The translations under genes were made by a program, and so were the position numbers. From contig CBDBHI010000021.1 of the NCBI GenBank assembly GCA_965205595.1, positions 166,644-230,643 on the forward strand: a stretch of 64,000 bases of DNA, in the 5' to 3' direction. The notes under the pieces are model-generated. The model saw only the letters and a list, made by a program, of their open reading frames with translations, did no database searches and was not told the origin of the DNA. The stretch is from CATQHP01 sp965205595. Lineage in GTDB: Bacteria; Acidobacteriota; Terriglobia; Bryobacterales; UBA6623. This document shows, in pieces, positions 51,902 through 61,750 of the stretch (position 1 is its first letter; the number at the start of each line of letters is the position of its first letter).

Positions 51902-52759
51902 ATGGACCCGAGTGCCCCGTTCCGATTGTCAGTTTGCAACGAGCTATACGGCGAAATGGACTTCGCGGCATCGTGCCGTTCGATCAAATCCGCCGGCTGG
52001 GACGGCATTGAGATCGCACCGTTCACATTACTTACAGACGCCACGAAACTGCCGGCCGAGAGACGCCGCGAAGTTCGTGACATCATCGTCGCTGAAGGGC
52101 TCGAGTTCGTGGGCTTGCACTGGCTCACGGTAGGTCCCGACGGCCTGCATGTGACGACACCAGACGACAAGATGCGAACTCACAGTTGGGAGTTCGTACG
52201 GGGACTGGTCGAACTTTGTGCTGACCTGCGCCCCCAAGGCGCAACCGGCGGAGTGATGGTTTTCGGCTCGCCGGGTCAGCGCAAGACGACAGGCGGACTG
52301 AGCAAACAGCAGGCGGAGCAAAACTACATCGACGGAGTCCGCTCGATTGTCCCTGACCTAGAAAGTGCGGGCGTGACGCTCTGCGTCGAAGCGCTTCCTG
52401 TCGATCAGTGTGATGTGATCCAAACGCTTGACCGAGCGGCCGAGATTGTTGATTCGATCTCGAGCCCCAACGTGCAAACGATGTTCGACTCCCACAACGC
52501 CATTCGCGAAGTTGACCCTCACGCCGACATCGTCGTAAAGCACTGGTCGAAGATTCGCCACATCCACGTCAACGAACTCGACGGGAGCCATCCGCGTCCC
52601 AACGGCGGTTACGATTTCAAGCCGGTGCTGCAGGTTGCGAAGGACCGCTCGTTTGGCGGATGGGTGTCTATGGAAGTCTTTGATTTCACCCCAGGCCCCG
52701 AAAAAATCGTTAACGAGTCGATTGTCTATCTTCGCGAAGAGATCGCACGGCTGAGCTAA
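51902..52759 (+). CDS. Sugar phosphate isomerase/epimerase-like TIM-barrel protein
   Basis: About 285 residues from the ATG at 51902 (M-D-P-S-A-P-F-R-L-S); an in-frame GTG at 51875 is an alternative. The xylose-isomerase-like barrel shows L-C-V-E-A-L, M-F-D-S-H-N, H-I-H-V-N-E and W-V-S-M-E-V-F-D, which supply the metal-binding Glu, Asp, His and Glu. It lacks a signal peptide, in contrast to the divergent neighbour, so the two may work on either side of the membrane. Confidence 0.78.
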   Translation: MDPSAPFRLSVCNELYGEMDFAASCRSIKSAGWDGIEIAPFTLLTDATKLPAERRREVRDIIVAEGLEFVGLHWLTVGPDGLHVTTPDDKMRTHSWEFVRGLVELCADLRPQGATGGVMVFGSPGQRKTTGGLSKQQAEQNYIDGVRSIVPDLESAGVTLCVEALPVDQCDVIQTLDRAAEIVDSISSPNVQTMFDSHNAIREVDPHADIVVKHWSKIRHIHVNELDGSHPRPNGGYDFKPVLQVAKDRSFGGWVSMEVFDFTPGPEKIVNESIVYLREEIARLS

Positions 52760-52773
52760 CCACCTACAGACTG

Positions 52774-53712
52774 ATGAAAACCGCTCTCGTTACCGGTGGC
52801 GCTGGGTTCATCGGCTCGGCGATAGTTCGTGCCTTGACAGCGGATTCTGAGGTCGGCCGGGTCATCGTGCTCGATGATCTTTCGACTGGAACGCGGGCGA
52901 ACCTTGCCGGGTTAGACGGCCAAGTCGAGATTTGTCACGTTGACATTCGCGATCGCGACCGTTTGACTCCCACGTTTGAGGGTGTTGACTGGGTGTTTCA
53001 TGAGGCCGCTGTTGCCTCCGTTCCCCGCTCTTTTGAAGCACCGTTGGAGTGTCATGAGATCAACGTGACTGGAACTTTGAACGTGCTATCGGCCGCCAGA
53101 GACGCGGGAGTTCAGCGAGTCGTGTTCGCATCGTCATCGGCGGTCTACGGAAATACGCTGGACCTGCCCACGAACGAGGATGCCCCGGGAAGACCCGAGT
53201 CCCCCTACGGAATTCACAAGTTGACCGGCGAACTTTATGCCCGCGGTTTCTTCGCCAGCGATGGACTCGAAACGGTGTCGCTGCGCTACTTCAATGTCTA
53301 CGGGCCCCGACAAGCCCTTGACTCGCAGTACAGCGGTGTACTGGCGATCTTCTGCCAATTGGCGCTTGGCGGAACTGAGCCAACGATTGATGGCAGGGGT
53401 AGCCAATCCCGAGACTTTGTTTTCGTCGATGATGTCGCCCGCGCAAACTTGCTGGCTGCGAAGTCGCCCAAGGCGCCTGGTCAGATATTCAATATCGGTA
53501 CGGGCGAGGCTTCCACGGTGAGCGATGTTTGGTCAACCGTGCAGCGTCTCGCTTCGACGAACTTGAATGCAAAGCGAGGTCCTGCTCGCAGTGGAGACGT
53601 GAGTCACTCACTAGCTGACATGACTCGCGCTCGCGCCTCGCTGGGCTTCGAACCACAGATAGATCTCAAGGGCGGGCTGGCAAAGACCCTTGTGTGGTAC
53701 CGCGACCAGTGA
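52774..53712 (+). CDS. NAD-dependent sugar-nucleotide epimerase/dehydratase (extended SDR)
   Basis: The 312-residue protein has the NAD-binding G-G-A-G-F-I-G-S, the D-D-L-S-T-G loop typical of UDP-sugar 4-epimerases, and the catalytic S-S-S-A-V-Y-G and Y-G-I-H-K (Ser, Tyr-x-x-x-Lys). Y-F-N-V-Y-G-P-R and R-D-F-V-F-V-D-D-V are as in UDP-GlcNAc/GalNAc 4-epimerases. It supplies an activated sugar for surface polysaccharide. It is 14 bases after the TIM-barrel gene on the same strand. Confidence 0.85.
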   Translation: MKTALVTGGAGFIGSAIVRALTADSEVGRVIVLDDLSTGTRANLAGLDGQVEICHVDIRDRDRLTPTFEGVDWVFHEAAVASVPRSFEAPLECHEINVTGTLNVLSAARDAGVQRVVFASSSAVYGNTLDLPTNEDAPGRPESPYGIHKLTGELYARGFFASDGLETVSLRYFNVYGPRQALDSQYSGVLAIFCQLALGGTEPTIDGRGSQSRDFVFVDDVARANLLAAKSPKAPGQIFNIGTGEASTVSDVWSTVQRLASTNLNAKRGPARSGDVSHSLADMTRARASLGFEPQIDLKGGLAKTLVWYRDQ

Positions 53713-53736
53713 GATCGCGTCACCCGGCAGCAATCG

Positions 53737-54228
53737 CTAAAAGACCGTGAAGCAGTAAACATCGTTTCTGCCCTGCGGCGTCAATCCGTATTCCCCAGGC
53801 GGAAGACTGCCGTTGACGCGAATGCGCAGCACCTTACCTTCGATTCGTTCAATGTCTAGAAAGAATGGTCTCGCGACAATCTTCTTTTTTTTGCGGTACA
53901 GGATTTCGCGTCGGCCGTTGACGACTTCGAAGGCGTACAGGCGCAGGTCAGCCGGATCGAGCTCAACCCACTCCAAAAGAAATTCAGGTCCGGCGAGAGG
54001 TGTGCGAACTTTCGATGTCGTCCCCGCCACCCAAAACCGCAACTCGTTTTTCTTTTCTTCCTCATTGGCGTCGAGCGGTTCGAGTTCGACTAACGTATTG
54101 CCGTGGATCAGGTACGGTAGGTCGGTCTTTTCTGGGTTAGGCACTCCCAGGCGGTTCAGTTCCTGCGCAGCCAGCGTGTGCGTCAGCAGTATCGTAATCG
54201 CCAGGGCTGTCAGCGTTCGCATGATCAA
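53737..54228 (-). CDS. Secreted hypothetical protein
   Basis: The 163-residue protein has a clear signal peptide (about 1-21, ending T-L-A-A-Q). The mature part is beta-rich with a basic cluster R-K-K-K-K and ends P-P-G-E-Y-G-L-T-P-Q-G-R-N-D-V-Y-C-F. A P-G-E-Y ending of this type recurs in secreted acidobacterial proteins. I cannot name a family. It is convergent with the epimerase gene. Confidence 0.6.
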   Translation of the reverse strand: MIMRTLTALAITILLTHTLAAQELNRLGVPNPEKTDLPYLIHGNTLVELEPLDANEEEKKNELRFWVAGTTSKVRTPLAGPEFLLEWVELDPADLRLYAFEVVNGRREILYRKKKKIVARPFFLDIERIEGKVLRIRVNGSLPPGEYGLTPQGRNDVYCFTVF

Positions 54229-54263
54229 ATCTTAGCGGACACGCGCCGCGCCTAACATGGGGC

Positions 54264-54719
54264 ATGAAGATTAGGTGCGCGGAGTTAGCTGACACTCGAA
54301 CGATCGCGGACTTCAACGCTGCGATGGCGCTCGAAACCGAAGGCGTCGAACTACAGCGTGAACGGGTGACCGCCGGCGTAGAGTCGCTGCTGCGCGACGA
54401 GGCCAAGGGCTTCTATCTGATAGCCGACCGGGACGGAGACGCGGTCGGCCAGATGATGCTCACCTATGAGTGGAGCGACTGGCGAAATGGCACGTTCTGG
54501 TGGATTCAGAGCGTCTATGTGCGCCCTGAAGATCGGCGAACCGGCGTCTATCGCGCGCTGTACGCACGTGCGGTCGACCTGGCTAAGGAGCGGGGCGCCT
54601 GCGGCCTGCGTCTCTACGTCGAGCGGGAGAATACCGGTGCGCGCCAAACCTACGAGGATCTTGGGATGTCGCGGACCGTCTACGAGATGTATGAGGTGGA
54701 CTTCGTACTCAAGCGCTGA
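54264..54719 (+). CDS. GNAT-family N-acetyltransferase
   Basis: The 151-residue protein has a GNAT fold: V-Y-V-R-P-E-D-R-R-T-G-V-Y-R-A-L covers the V-x-P-x-x-R-x-x-G-x-x-x acetyl-CoA pyrophosphate loop, and N-T-G-A-R-Q-T-Y-E-D-L-G-M is the usual C-terminal motif. The first glycine of the Q/R-x-x-G-x-G/A loop is kept. The acyl acceptor is unknown. It is divergent from the secreted hypothetical gene. Confidence 0.85.
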   Translation: MKIRCAELADTRTIADFNAAMALETEGVELQRERVTAGVESLLRDEAKGFYLIADRDGDAVGQMMLTYEWSDWRNGTFWWIQSVYVRPEDRRTGVYRALYARAVDLAKERGACGLRLYVERENTGARQTYEDLGMSRTVYEMYEVDFVLKR

Positions 54720-54771
54720 CTGCACTTCGTCGGCGTGATAGGATGACTGTTTTCCTCGGCTTCGACGCACG

Positions 54772-56127
54772 ATGGAATACCTGCCAATTACTCTCCGGCT
54801 CGTCGTTCTCTTTTTCCTGCTCGGCATAAACAGCTTTTTTTCCGCGGCTGAGGTGGCCCTCGTCTCCGTGCGGCACACCCGGATGCGGGAGCTGGCCGAT
54901 CGAGGCAATCGCAGAGCACAGATGGTGCTCGATCTGATCGAGTCGCCCGACCGGATGCTCTCGGCTACACAGCTTGGTGTAACTCTGGCGTCGCTCGGGT
55001 TGGGTTGGGCCGGCGAGGGTACCGTCTATCGGATGCTCGAGCCCTTGTTCGCTCAGCTCGCGATCACGTCGTCCGAAGGCATTGGCCACGTTATTTCGTT
55101 CACACTGTCGTTTTCGGTGATCACGTTTCTACATATGGTTCTTGGCGAAGTCGTCCCCAAGAATTTGGCGCTTGAGCGCTCGGAACGTCTGGCACTGGCG
55201 GTTGCTCCCGCCATGAACTTGTTTACCCGTTCGACCGGATTTTTCGTATCACTAGTCAAGGGCTCGGCGGAACGGATTTCTCGCATGATCGGGTTGAAAA
55301 TGACTGGGGCCGATCGCGGCTATTCGGTGGAGGAATTCAAGCTCATTGTTTCGGGCAGCAAACTTCCAGGTGAAGCGTCCGAACAGCAACGAGACATGCT
55401 GCATCGGGTGATCGACTTTTACGATTTGACCGTCCGCGAAGTGATGGTGCCTCGCAAGGATCTAGTCTCGCTGTCGATTGACGCAGGCATCGACCAGGTA
55501 GTCGATTGTTTGGCTCGTCGGAGGCACTCTCGGATTCCGGTCTATGAAGGGTCGCCGGAGAATATCGTCGGCGTCGTCTACGCGAAAGAGGTGTGGGCGT
55601 ACGTGCAGCAGGCGCGCCGCTGGCAGGCTTTTGATCGACCGACGCCGCCGTTCCGCATGAAGTCGTTCATTAGAGACGTCGAGTTCGTGCCGGAAACCAA
55701 GGACCTGTTTGAACTGCTTGAGGAGTTTCAAAAGCGTAACTATCAGTTAGCGGCCGTGGTCGACGAGTTCGGTACGGTTGTCGGCATCGCTACCGTCGAA
55801 GATGCAATCGAGCAAATTGTTGGGGAGATACGCGAGGAGCACGAGCCACCCGAACCGCTCGACGCGGGCGGCGTTGTCGAACTGGACGGAATCACGAACA
55901 TCGTCGACCTAGAGAACCGATACGGAATCGAGCTACCCTACGATGCCGGATTTGAGACCTTGGCCGGATTCTTGCTGAGCCGGCTCGGCCAGATTCCGAC
56001 GGCAGGCGCGCGAGTCGAGCATGAAGGCCGCCGGTATTTGATTTTGAAAATGGACGGCAACAGGGTGGGCATGGTCCGAGTCGAGCCCATCGAGGCGACT
56101 GAGGCGGAGGGCCGCCGGCATGTTTAA
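54772..56127 (+). CDS. CNNM/CorC-family hemolysin-like transport protein
   Basis: The 451-residue protein has an N-terminal CNNM (DUF21) domain of about four membrane helices (1-190), a CBS pair (about 220-345; E-V-M-V-P-R-K-D and H-S-R-I-P-V-Y-E) and a CorC/HlyC C-terminal domain (about 370-440). Such proteins act in magnesium or cobalt efflux. The N-G-S-E-x-N-P-type motif of CNNM proteins is altered. It overlaps the next gene, a glycosyltransferase, by eight bases. Confidence 0.88.
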   Translation: MEYLPITLRLVVLFFLLGINSFFSAAEVALVSVRHTRMRELADRGNRRAQMVLDLIESPDRMLSATQLGVTLASLGLGWAGEGTVYRMLEPLFAQLAITSSEGIGHVISFTLSFSVITFLHMVLGEVVPKNLALERSERLALAVAPAMNLFTRSTGFFVSLVKGSAERISRMIGLKMTGADRGYSVEEFKLIVSGSKLPGEASEQQRDMLHRVIDFYDLTVREVMVPRKDLVSLSIDAGIDQVVDCLARRRHSRIPVYEGSPENIVGVVYAKEVWAYVQQARRWQAFDRPTPPFRMKSFIRDVEFVPETKDLFELLEEFQKRNYQLAAVVDEFGTVVGIATVEDAIEQIVGEIREEHEPPEPLDAGGVVELDGITNIVDLENRYGIELPYDAGFETLAGFLLSRLGQIPTAGARVEHEGRRYLILKMDGNRVGMVRVEPIEATEAEGRRHV

Positions 56128-56794
56128 CGGCGAGACCATAACGGCGATTATTCCCTGTCTCAACGAAGAGCAGGGCGTCGAAGCTGTGCTTCGAGCGATG
56201 CCCGACTACATTGACGAAGTAGTCGTCGTTGATAACGGTTCGACTGATCGCACGGCCGATGTGGCTGCTTCATATGGTGCAAAGGTAGTCGGCGAAGATG
56301 TGCGCGGATACGGTCGCGCCTACAAACGCGGCTTCGCAAACGCCACGGGTGACATCATCGTTACGCTTGACGGCGACCACTCATACCCGGTCGACGCGAT
56401 CTCGTATCTAGTTGGAGCGATGCAGCACTTGGGCGTCGATTTTCTCAACGCATCAAGATTTCCCACCCGCGATCCCGAGGCTATGAGCTTCAAGCACCGC
56501 GTGGGGAATCTGATTCTGTCGTTTTCGATGTCACTGTTGTTCTTTCGATGGGTTCGAGATTCGCAGTCTGGGATGTGGGTTTTTCGGCGCTCGATTCTTG
56601 ACAAGATTAGGCTCGATTCCGACGGCATGGCTTTTTCCGAGGAGATCAAGATCGAGGCCATCAAGCATCGCGAGATTCAATTCGCCGAGATTCCGGTGAT
56701 GTACTCGTCGCGTCTGGGCGAAGTCAAGTTGAACCCTTGGCGCGACGGTTTCCAAAACTTGTTTTTCTTGTTAAAGAAGCGGCTGCAGTTCTAA
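56120..56794 (+). CDS. Family 2 glycosyltransferase (DPM-like)
   Basis: The 224-residue soluble protein has a GT-A fold: I-I-P-C-L-N-E-E at the N-terminus, V-V-V-D-N-G-S-T-D and the metal-binding T-L-D-G-D-H. It resembles the dolichol/polyprenyl-phosphate mannosyl- or glucosyltransferase group, and the C-terminus lacks the transmembrane helices of longer members. It probably transfers a sugar to a lipid carrier. It is followed six bases later by a methyltransferase. Confidence 0.85.
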   Translation: MFNGETITAIIPCLNEEQGVEAVLRAMPDYIDEVVVVDNGSTDRTADVAASYGAKVVGEDVRGYGRAYKRGFANATGDIIVTLDGDHSYPVDAISYLVGAMQHLGVDFLNASRFPTRDPEAMSFKHRVGNLILSFSMSLLFFRWVRDSQSGMWVFRRSILDKIRLDSDGMAFSEEIKIEAIKHREIQFAEIPVMYSSRLGEVKLNPWRDGFQNLFFLLKKRLQF

Positions 56795-56800
56795 GACGCC

Positions 56801-57535
56801 GTGGCGTACACGATCTACGACGAATTCGCGTGGTTCTTCGACCGCTATTGGGCGGACGGATTCCTCGATGACGCCCGCGAAGGTTTCGAGAGTTTTTTCT
56901 TGCCGCGGCTAGCGCCGGGCTCTCGAATACTTGATGTTTGCTGTGGTACGGGACAGATGGCGCGTCTGCTGTCTGAGCGTCGTTTTGAAGTAGTCGGTGT
57001 CGACGGCTCGCGGCAGATGATTGAGCTAGCCCGCGAGAATGCTCCAGACGCGACGTTTGAGCGGGCTGATGTTCGCGTGGCGGTTACGAATGGACCATTT
57101 CAGGCGGCGGTGTCGGTGTATGACAGCGTCAATCACTTTGCCTCGGTTGACGAGATCAGCGCGGTCTTTCAAAACGTTTTCGCCGCGCTTGAGCCGGGCG
57201 GATTGTTTCTCTTCGACGTGAACACAGCGGACGGTTTCCAAGAGGCCGGCGCCGAGACCTACGCTGATGTCGAGACCAAGCGCGTTTGCGTCGTTAAAAC
57301 GCGCTTCGATGAGGAAGAAGGGCGCGCGGTAGCTGCCATCACCTTGTTTCAATCCAAGGATGAAAAATGGAGCCGACGGGATTTCGAAATCGAGGAGTTT
57401 CTCCATGACGAGGCTGACCTCGAGCGAATCCTTCGCGAAGTCGGATTTGCCGACGTCGAGGTTCTTTCGGCTGAGGATGACTTTGGCATGAACCGCGGCT
57501 ACGGACGATTGTTCTTTTTGGCCACGAAGCCTTGA
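56801..57535 (+). CDS. Class I SAM-dependent methyltransferase
   Basis: The 244-residue protein has the SAM-binding motif I-L-D-V-C-C-G-T-G-Q-M-A and the acidic V-V-G-V-D-G-S loop. The segment S-V-Y-D-S-V-N-H-F follows as motif IV. It belongs to the group of small methyltransferases used on sugars, quinones or lipids, with no closer assignment. It begins at GTG six bases after the glycosyltransferase, so the two are probably co-transcribed. Confidence 0.85.
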   Translation: MAYTIYDEFAWFFDRYWADGFLDDAREGFESFFLPRLAPGSRILDVCCGTGQMARLLSERRFEVVGVDGSRQMIELARENAPDATFERADVRVAVTNGPFQAAVSVYDSVNHFASVDEISAVFQNVFAALEPGGLFLFDVNTADGFQEAGAETYADVETKRVCVVKTRFDEEEGRAVAAITLFQSKDEKWSRRDFEIEEFLHDEADLERILREVGFADVEVLSAEDDFGMNRGYGRLFFLATKP

Positions 57536-57587
57536 GCGCGAGCATCGGTCGCGCCGCGTGACAACGACGCACTATCATGGCAGGATC

Positions 57588-58412
57588 ATGAGCTTGCTGA
57601 CTGGGAAAACCGCGATTGTGACCGGCTCGGGCCGCAGTATTGGCCGCGCCGTCGCCAAGTTGTTTGCTGAACACGGCGCGAAAGTCGTGATTAATGACCT
57701 GGACGAGGGCCCAGCGAACGAGGTGGCGGATGAGATTCGCGGGGCCGGAGGCGAGGCGGCCGTTTGCGTCGGAAGCGTCACCGATGTCGCTACACCTGGC
57801 AAGCTTGTCGAAACCGCGCTCCAGTCATTTGGCGCGATCGACATCATCGTAAACAACGCGGGCTACACCTGGGACGGCGTCATTCACAAGATGAGTGACG
57901 AACAGTTCGACGCGATGCTCGACGTCCACCTGAAAGCGCCGTTTCGTATCGTGCGCGCCGCCGCGCCTTTTCTGCGAGAGTCGGCGAAGGCTGACATCGC
58001 GGCGGGCAAGACGCCGCCCTGCCGCAAGATTGTCAACGTCAGCTCGACGACCGGTGTCGCCGGCAACCCGGGTCAGATCAACTATGCAGCGGGCAAACTT
58101 GGAATCGTCGGGATGACGAAGACCATTGCCAAAGAGTGGGGCCGCTTCAATATTTGCTGCAACGCGGTCGCGTATGGATTTATCGAATCGCGCCTGACAC
58201 AGGCGAAAGAAAATGGCGACGAAACATCGACCGGAATCCCGTTAGGAATTCCCGCGTCTCAGCGCGAGGCAGCCGTTAACTACATCCCCCTGGGGAGGCG
58301 TGGAACTCCCGAAGACGCGGCGGGGCCGGTGCTGTTCTTGGCGTCGCCGCTCTCTGATTACGTGACGGGGTCGGTCGTTCTCGTCACCGGTGGCAGCGTC
58401 GTCTCACCCTGA
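57588..58412 (+). CDS. Short-chain dehydrogenase/reductase (FabG-like)
   Basis: About 274 residues from the ATG at 57588. It has the T-G-S-G-R-S-I-G-R cofactor motif, N-N-A-G, the catalytic serine of N-V-S-S-T-T-G and the Y-A-A-G-K catalytic pair. Y-x-x-x-K and the C-terminal S-D-Y-V-T-G-S-V segment fit the 3-oxoacyl-ACP reductase group, but SDR substrate ranges are wide. It is downstream of the methyltransferase with about 50 bases between. Confidence 0.86.
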   Translation: MSLLTGKTAIVTGSGRSIGRAVAKLFAEHGAKVVINDLDEGPANEVADEIRGAGGEAAVCVGSVTDVATPGKLVETALQSFGAIDIIVNNAGYTWDGVIHKMSDEQFDAMLDVHLKAPFRIVRAAAPFLRESAKADIAAGKTPPCRKIVNVSSTTGVAGNPGQINYAAGKLGIVGMTKTIAKEWGRFNICCNAVAYGFIESRLTQAKENGDETSTGIPLGIPASQREAAVNYIPLGRRGTPEDAAGPVLFLASPLSDYVTGSVVLVTGGSVVSP

Positions 58413-58470
58413 CTGCCGGTCAGAGTGACCAAGCTCAAGTACACGGGCTGCGAAGGGCGAGGCATGCGGG

Positions 58471-58983
58471 TTAACCCGATGTCCGGGCCGAACGGGGTCC
58501 AAGCTCGATCGCTTCGACCTCTGAAACTTTTCCGGCGTCGATCGAAAAGCGCAGTATCGTTCGCACGTTGTGAAAGCCGACGCGCCCACAGGCACCGGGG
58601 TTAAAGTGGATCAGTCCTAGGCTTGGGTCACGCATGACTTTCAGAATGTGGGAGTGCCCGGAGATGAACAGCCCCGGTGGCCGGCTGAAGATTCGATCTC
58701 GAACTTTGTGGTCGTAGGCGCCAGGGTAACCACCGATATGGGTGATCCAAACGTCGACCCCGTCGCACTTGAACCGTTGATCGCGGGGATATGCGCTGCG
58801 AACTTCCGCACCGTCAATATTTCCGAAAACCGCCCGCAAGGGCCGAAATTCGGCGAGCCGATCGGCGATCTCGATCGAACCCAAATCACCTGCGTGCCAG
58901 AACTCATCGCACTCCTCAAAGTACTTGAAGATTGCCGGATCAAGATATCCGTGGGTGTCAGCGAGTAGGCCGATACGGCGCAT
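58471..58983 (-). CDS. YfcE/MJ0936-type metallophosphoesterase
   Basis: The 170-residue protein has the calcineurin-like metal-binding motifs L-L-A-D-T-H-G, H-A-G-D-L-G, V-F-G-N-I-D and the paired histidines of I-T-H-I-G-G and S-G-H-S-H. It is a small phosphodiesterase/phosphatase of the YfcE group. It is complete, 170 versus about 160-185 residues usual, and is convergent with the SDR gene. Confidence 0.88.
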   Translation of the reverse strand: MRRIGLLADTHGYLDPAIFKYFEECDEFWHAGDLGSIEIADRLAEFRPLRAVFGNIDGAEVRSAYPRDQRFKCDGVDVWITHIGGYPGAYDHKVRDRIFSRPPGLFISGHSHILKVMRDPSLGLIHFNPGACGRVGFHNVRTILRFSIDAGKVSEVEAIELGPRSARTSG

Positions 58984-59046
58984 CCGACCCCAGATTAGCG
59001 GACCGCCTCGGAGTGGCTTCGAACGCTCGGCTAAGATGTGATTGGC

Positions 59047-61678
59047 ATGTTTCGTTGGTCTTTGTTTCTGTTGACGGCGCTGCCGCTAGTAGCGGCCGAG
59101 TTGTCTTCCGACTTTTTTGAGGCCAAAGTCAGGCCCGTACTCGCCGCGAAATGCTACGGCTGCCATGGAGAGCAGGCCACCGCCGGCTTGCGTGTCGATT
59201 CGCGTGAGCGTCTGCTCAAAGGCGGCAAGTCCGGCCCGGCAATTGTCATCGGCGATCCGCAAAATAGCTTCATCATCCAAGCGATTACCGGAACGGGCGA
59301 GCGCATGGCGATGCCGCCGACCGGGTTGCGGCTGGAATCCCACGAAGTCGAATCGCTCAGCGCTTGGATCGAGATGGGCGCCCCTTGGCCGCTATCACCG
59401 CGCGAGTTTTTCGCCAAGAAGATACAACCGCTGCTGGCGGAAAAATGTCTGGCTTGCCATGTCGAGGAACCCAAGGGAGGCTTGCGGCTCGATACTCGCG
59501 AGGCACTCCTCAAGGGTGGAAAATCCGGGCCCGCGATCGTTCCCGGAGATTCGGGCGGCAGCCTACTCATCCAGGCCCTCGGCTATGCCCACGCGCTCAA
59601 GATGCCACCCATGGGAGCGTTGCCCGCCAAGGCCATCGCGGACTTCAAACAATGGGTTGACGACGGGGCCGCATGGTCTGACGTCGCGGCCGCCCATGTG
59701 CCCGACTACGTTGTATCGGATGAGCATCGCGCCCACTGGTCGTTTCAGCCGCTGTCGGATCCCGCTGTTCCGCACGTCGAGAAACGATACTCCGGCGGCA
59801 ACGCGGTTGATCAGTTTATTCTGTCGAAACTCCAGGAAATGGCCATCACGCCGTCGCCTCTGGCGGACAAGCGCACACTGATTCGCCGTCTCACCTACGA
59901 TCTGACCGGGCTGCCGGCATCGCCCGCTGAGGTCGACCACTTTTTGAACGATGATTCGCCCGAATCCTACGAGAACCTTGTCGAGCGATTGCTGGATTCG
60001 CGCATACGGCGAGCGTTGGGGTCGGCACTGGCTCGATCTGGTTCGCTATGCGGATACAGCCGGCGACGCCGGTGACTTTCCCGTGCCGGAGGCCTACAAA
60101 TACCGTAACTACGTTATCGATTCGTTCAACAACGACAAGCCGTACAACGAGTTCGTTCGCGAGCAGCTTGCAGGGGATTTGTTGCCGTATGACAACGACG
60201 CGGAGCGCTGGGAACAGACTATCGCTACTGGATATATCGCGATCTCGCGGCGAATTGGTGTGAGCCCACACCGGCTGCGTCACATCACGCTTGAAGACAC
60301 GATCGACAACGTCGGCAAGACGTTTCTCGGTTTGAGCGTGCAGTGCGCGCGCTGCCACGACCACAAGTTCGACCCGATTCCAACCGCCGACTATTACGCT
60401 CTCTACGGCATTTTCGACAGCTCGGTGTACCCGCACGCCGGGGCGGAACACCTGCCCTACCGCAGCGACTTCGTCTACCGCGTTGGTGCCGAAAACGCTC
60501 GGGAGGTGATGGGCGCCTACGAGAAAGAGCTGACGGTTTGGAATGACAAAGAGCGCGAGAAATTTCGCGAGTATCAATCATTCCAAAACAAGTTGATCAC
60601 CACGCCAGGCCGCAACCGCGCGGTAGTCTGGGACGAAATTTTGGCGATTCGCGCCGAGCGCGCCGAGTTTGCGCGGACTGAACCGCCTCTCGAATCGGCC
60701 TACGCCATCGTTGAAGGCGAGTCCAAGGACGCTTACATCCAAGCCTACGGTGACCTCAAGTCGAAGGGCCCGACGGTGCGCCGGGGCTTCCTGCAGATTC
60801 TTGGCGGCGAGAAGGTTCCGGATGGTGCCAAGGGCAGTGGTCGCTTGCTGCTGGCGAATGCGATCACCGACGCCGACAACCCACTTACCGCGAGGGTGAT
60901 GGTCAACCGCATTTGGCATCACCACTTTGGTGCGGGTCTCGTGAAAACCACCAGCGATTTTGGGGTGCGCGGTTCGCCCCCAACGCATCCTGAATTGCTC
61001 GACTACCTGGCGCGATACTTCATCGATAGCGGCTGGTCGGTGAAACAGATGCATCGCCTGCTCGCGAACTCCCGAACGTATCGCCAAGCGAGCCTAGACG
61101 TCGAGGCAAACCATGCGATCGAACCGCGCAACGAGTTGCTCTGGCGGGCTAACCGGCGACGCCTCGACGCCGAGCAGATTCGAGACTCGATTCTCACTTT
61201 CAGCGGCGACCTCGATCGCTCGGTCGGTGTGCGGCATCCGTTCCCACATCGGCGGACCTACTTTTACCGCCAGCACGAGCCATTTACCGAGGAATATTCG
61301 ACGAACCGCCGCGCGGTCTACATGATGCAGCAGCGGATTCAGAAGAACATTTACCTCGACCTATTTGACGGCCCCGACGGCAACCTTCCCCTAAGCGAGC
61401 GGAGAGCGACAACGACGACGCTGCAGGCGCTGTTCTTGATGAACTCAGAGTTCTTGCACGAGCAATCAAATGCTGCCGCCGAACGTTGGATGGCGCGCAC
61501 CACGGGCCTTCAAGATTTCGTCAGAAACGCATATGAAACGGTCTTTGGGCGTCCTGCAACCGCGGAAGAAATCGATCGCGCGAAATCGTTCTTAGCAAGC
61601 GCGGGATTGGCGGATCACGGCTGGTCCGGTTATCTACGAGCGATGTTGTCGAGTAACGAATTCCTGTTCGTGGATTGA
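59047..61678 (+). pseudogene. DUF1549/DUF1553 secreted protein with two cytochrome modules, frameshifted
   Basis: The first part starts at 59047 with a signal peptide. It carries two tandem PSCyt1-type modules, C-Y-G-C-H and C-L-A-C-H, then begins DUF1549 (D-L-T-G-L-P). Around 60000 the frame shifts. After L-L-D-S the conserved A-Y-G-E-R-W-G-R-H-W-L-D segment continues in another frame through DUF1549 (C-A-R-C-H-D-H-K) and DUF1553 to a proper end at 61678. Two missing bases, or one extra base, explain it. There is no LamG insert, unlike the two other copies. If the shift is an assembly error, this is one intact 870-odd-residue protein. Confidence 0.85.
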
Positions 61679-61750
61679 GAAACCCTCGAGACTATCGTCT
61701 TGCCGGCGTGCTCCCCGCTGTATAGTAGAGACCGCAACAGACGCTCAGCC

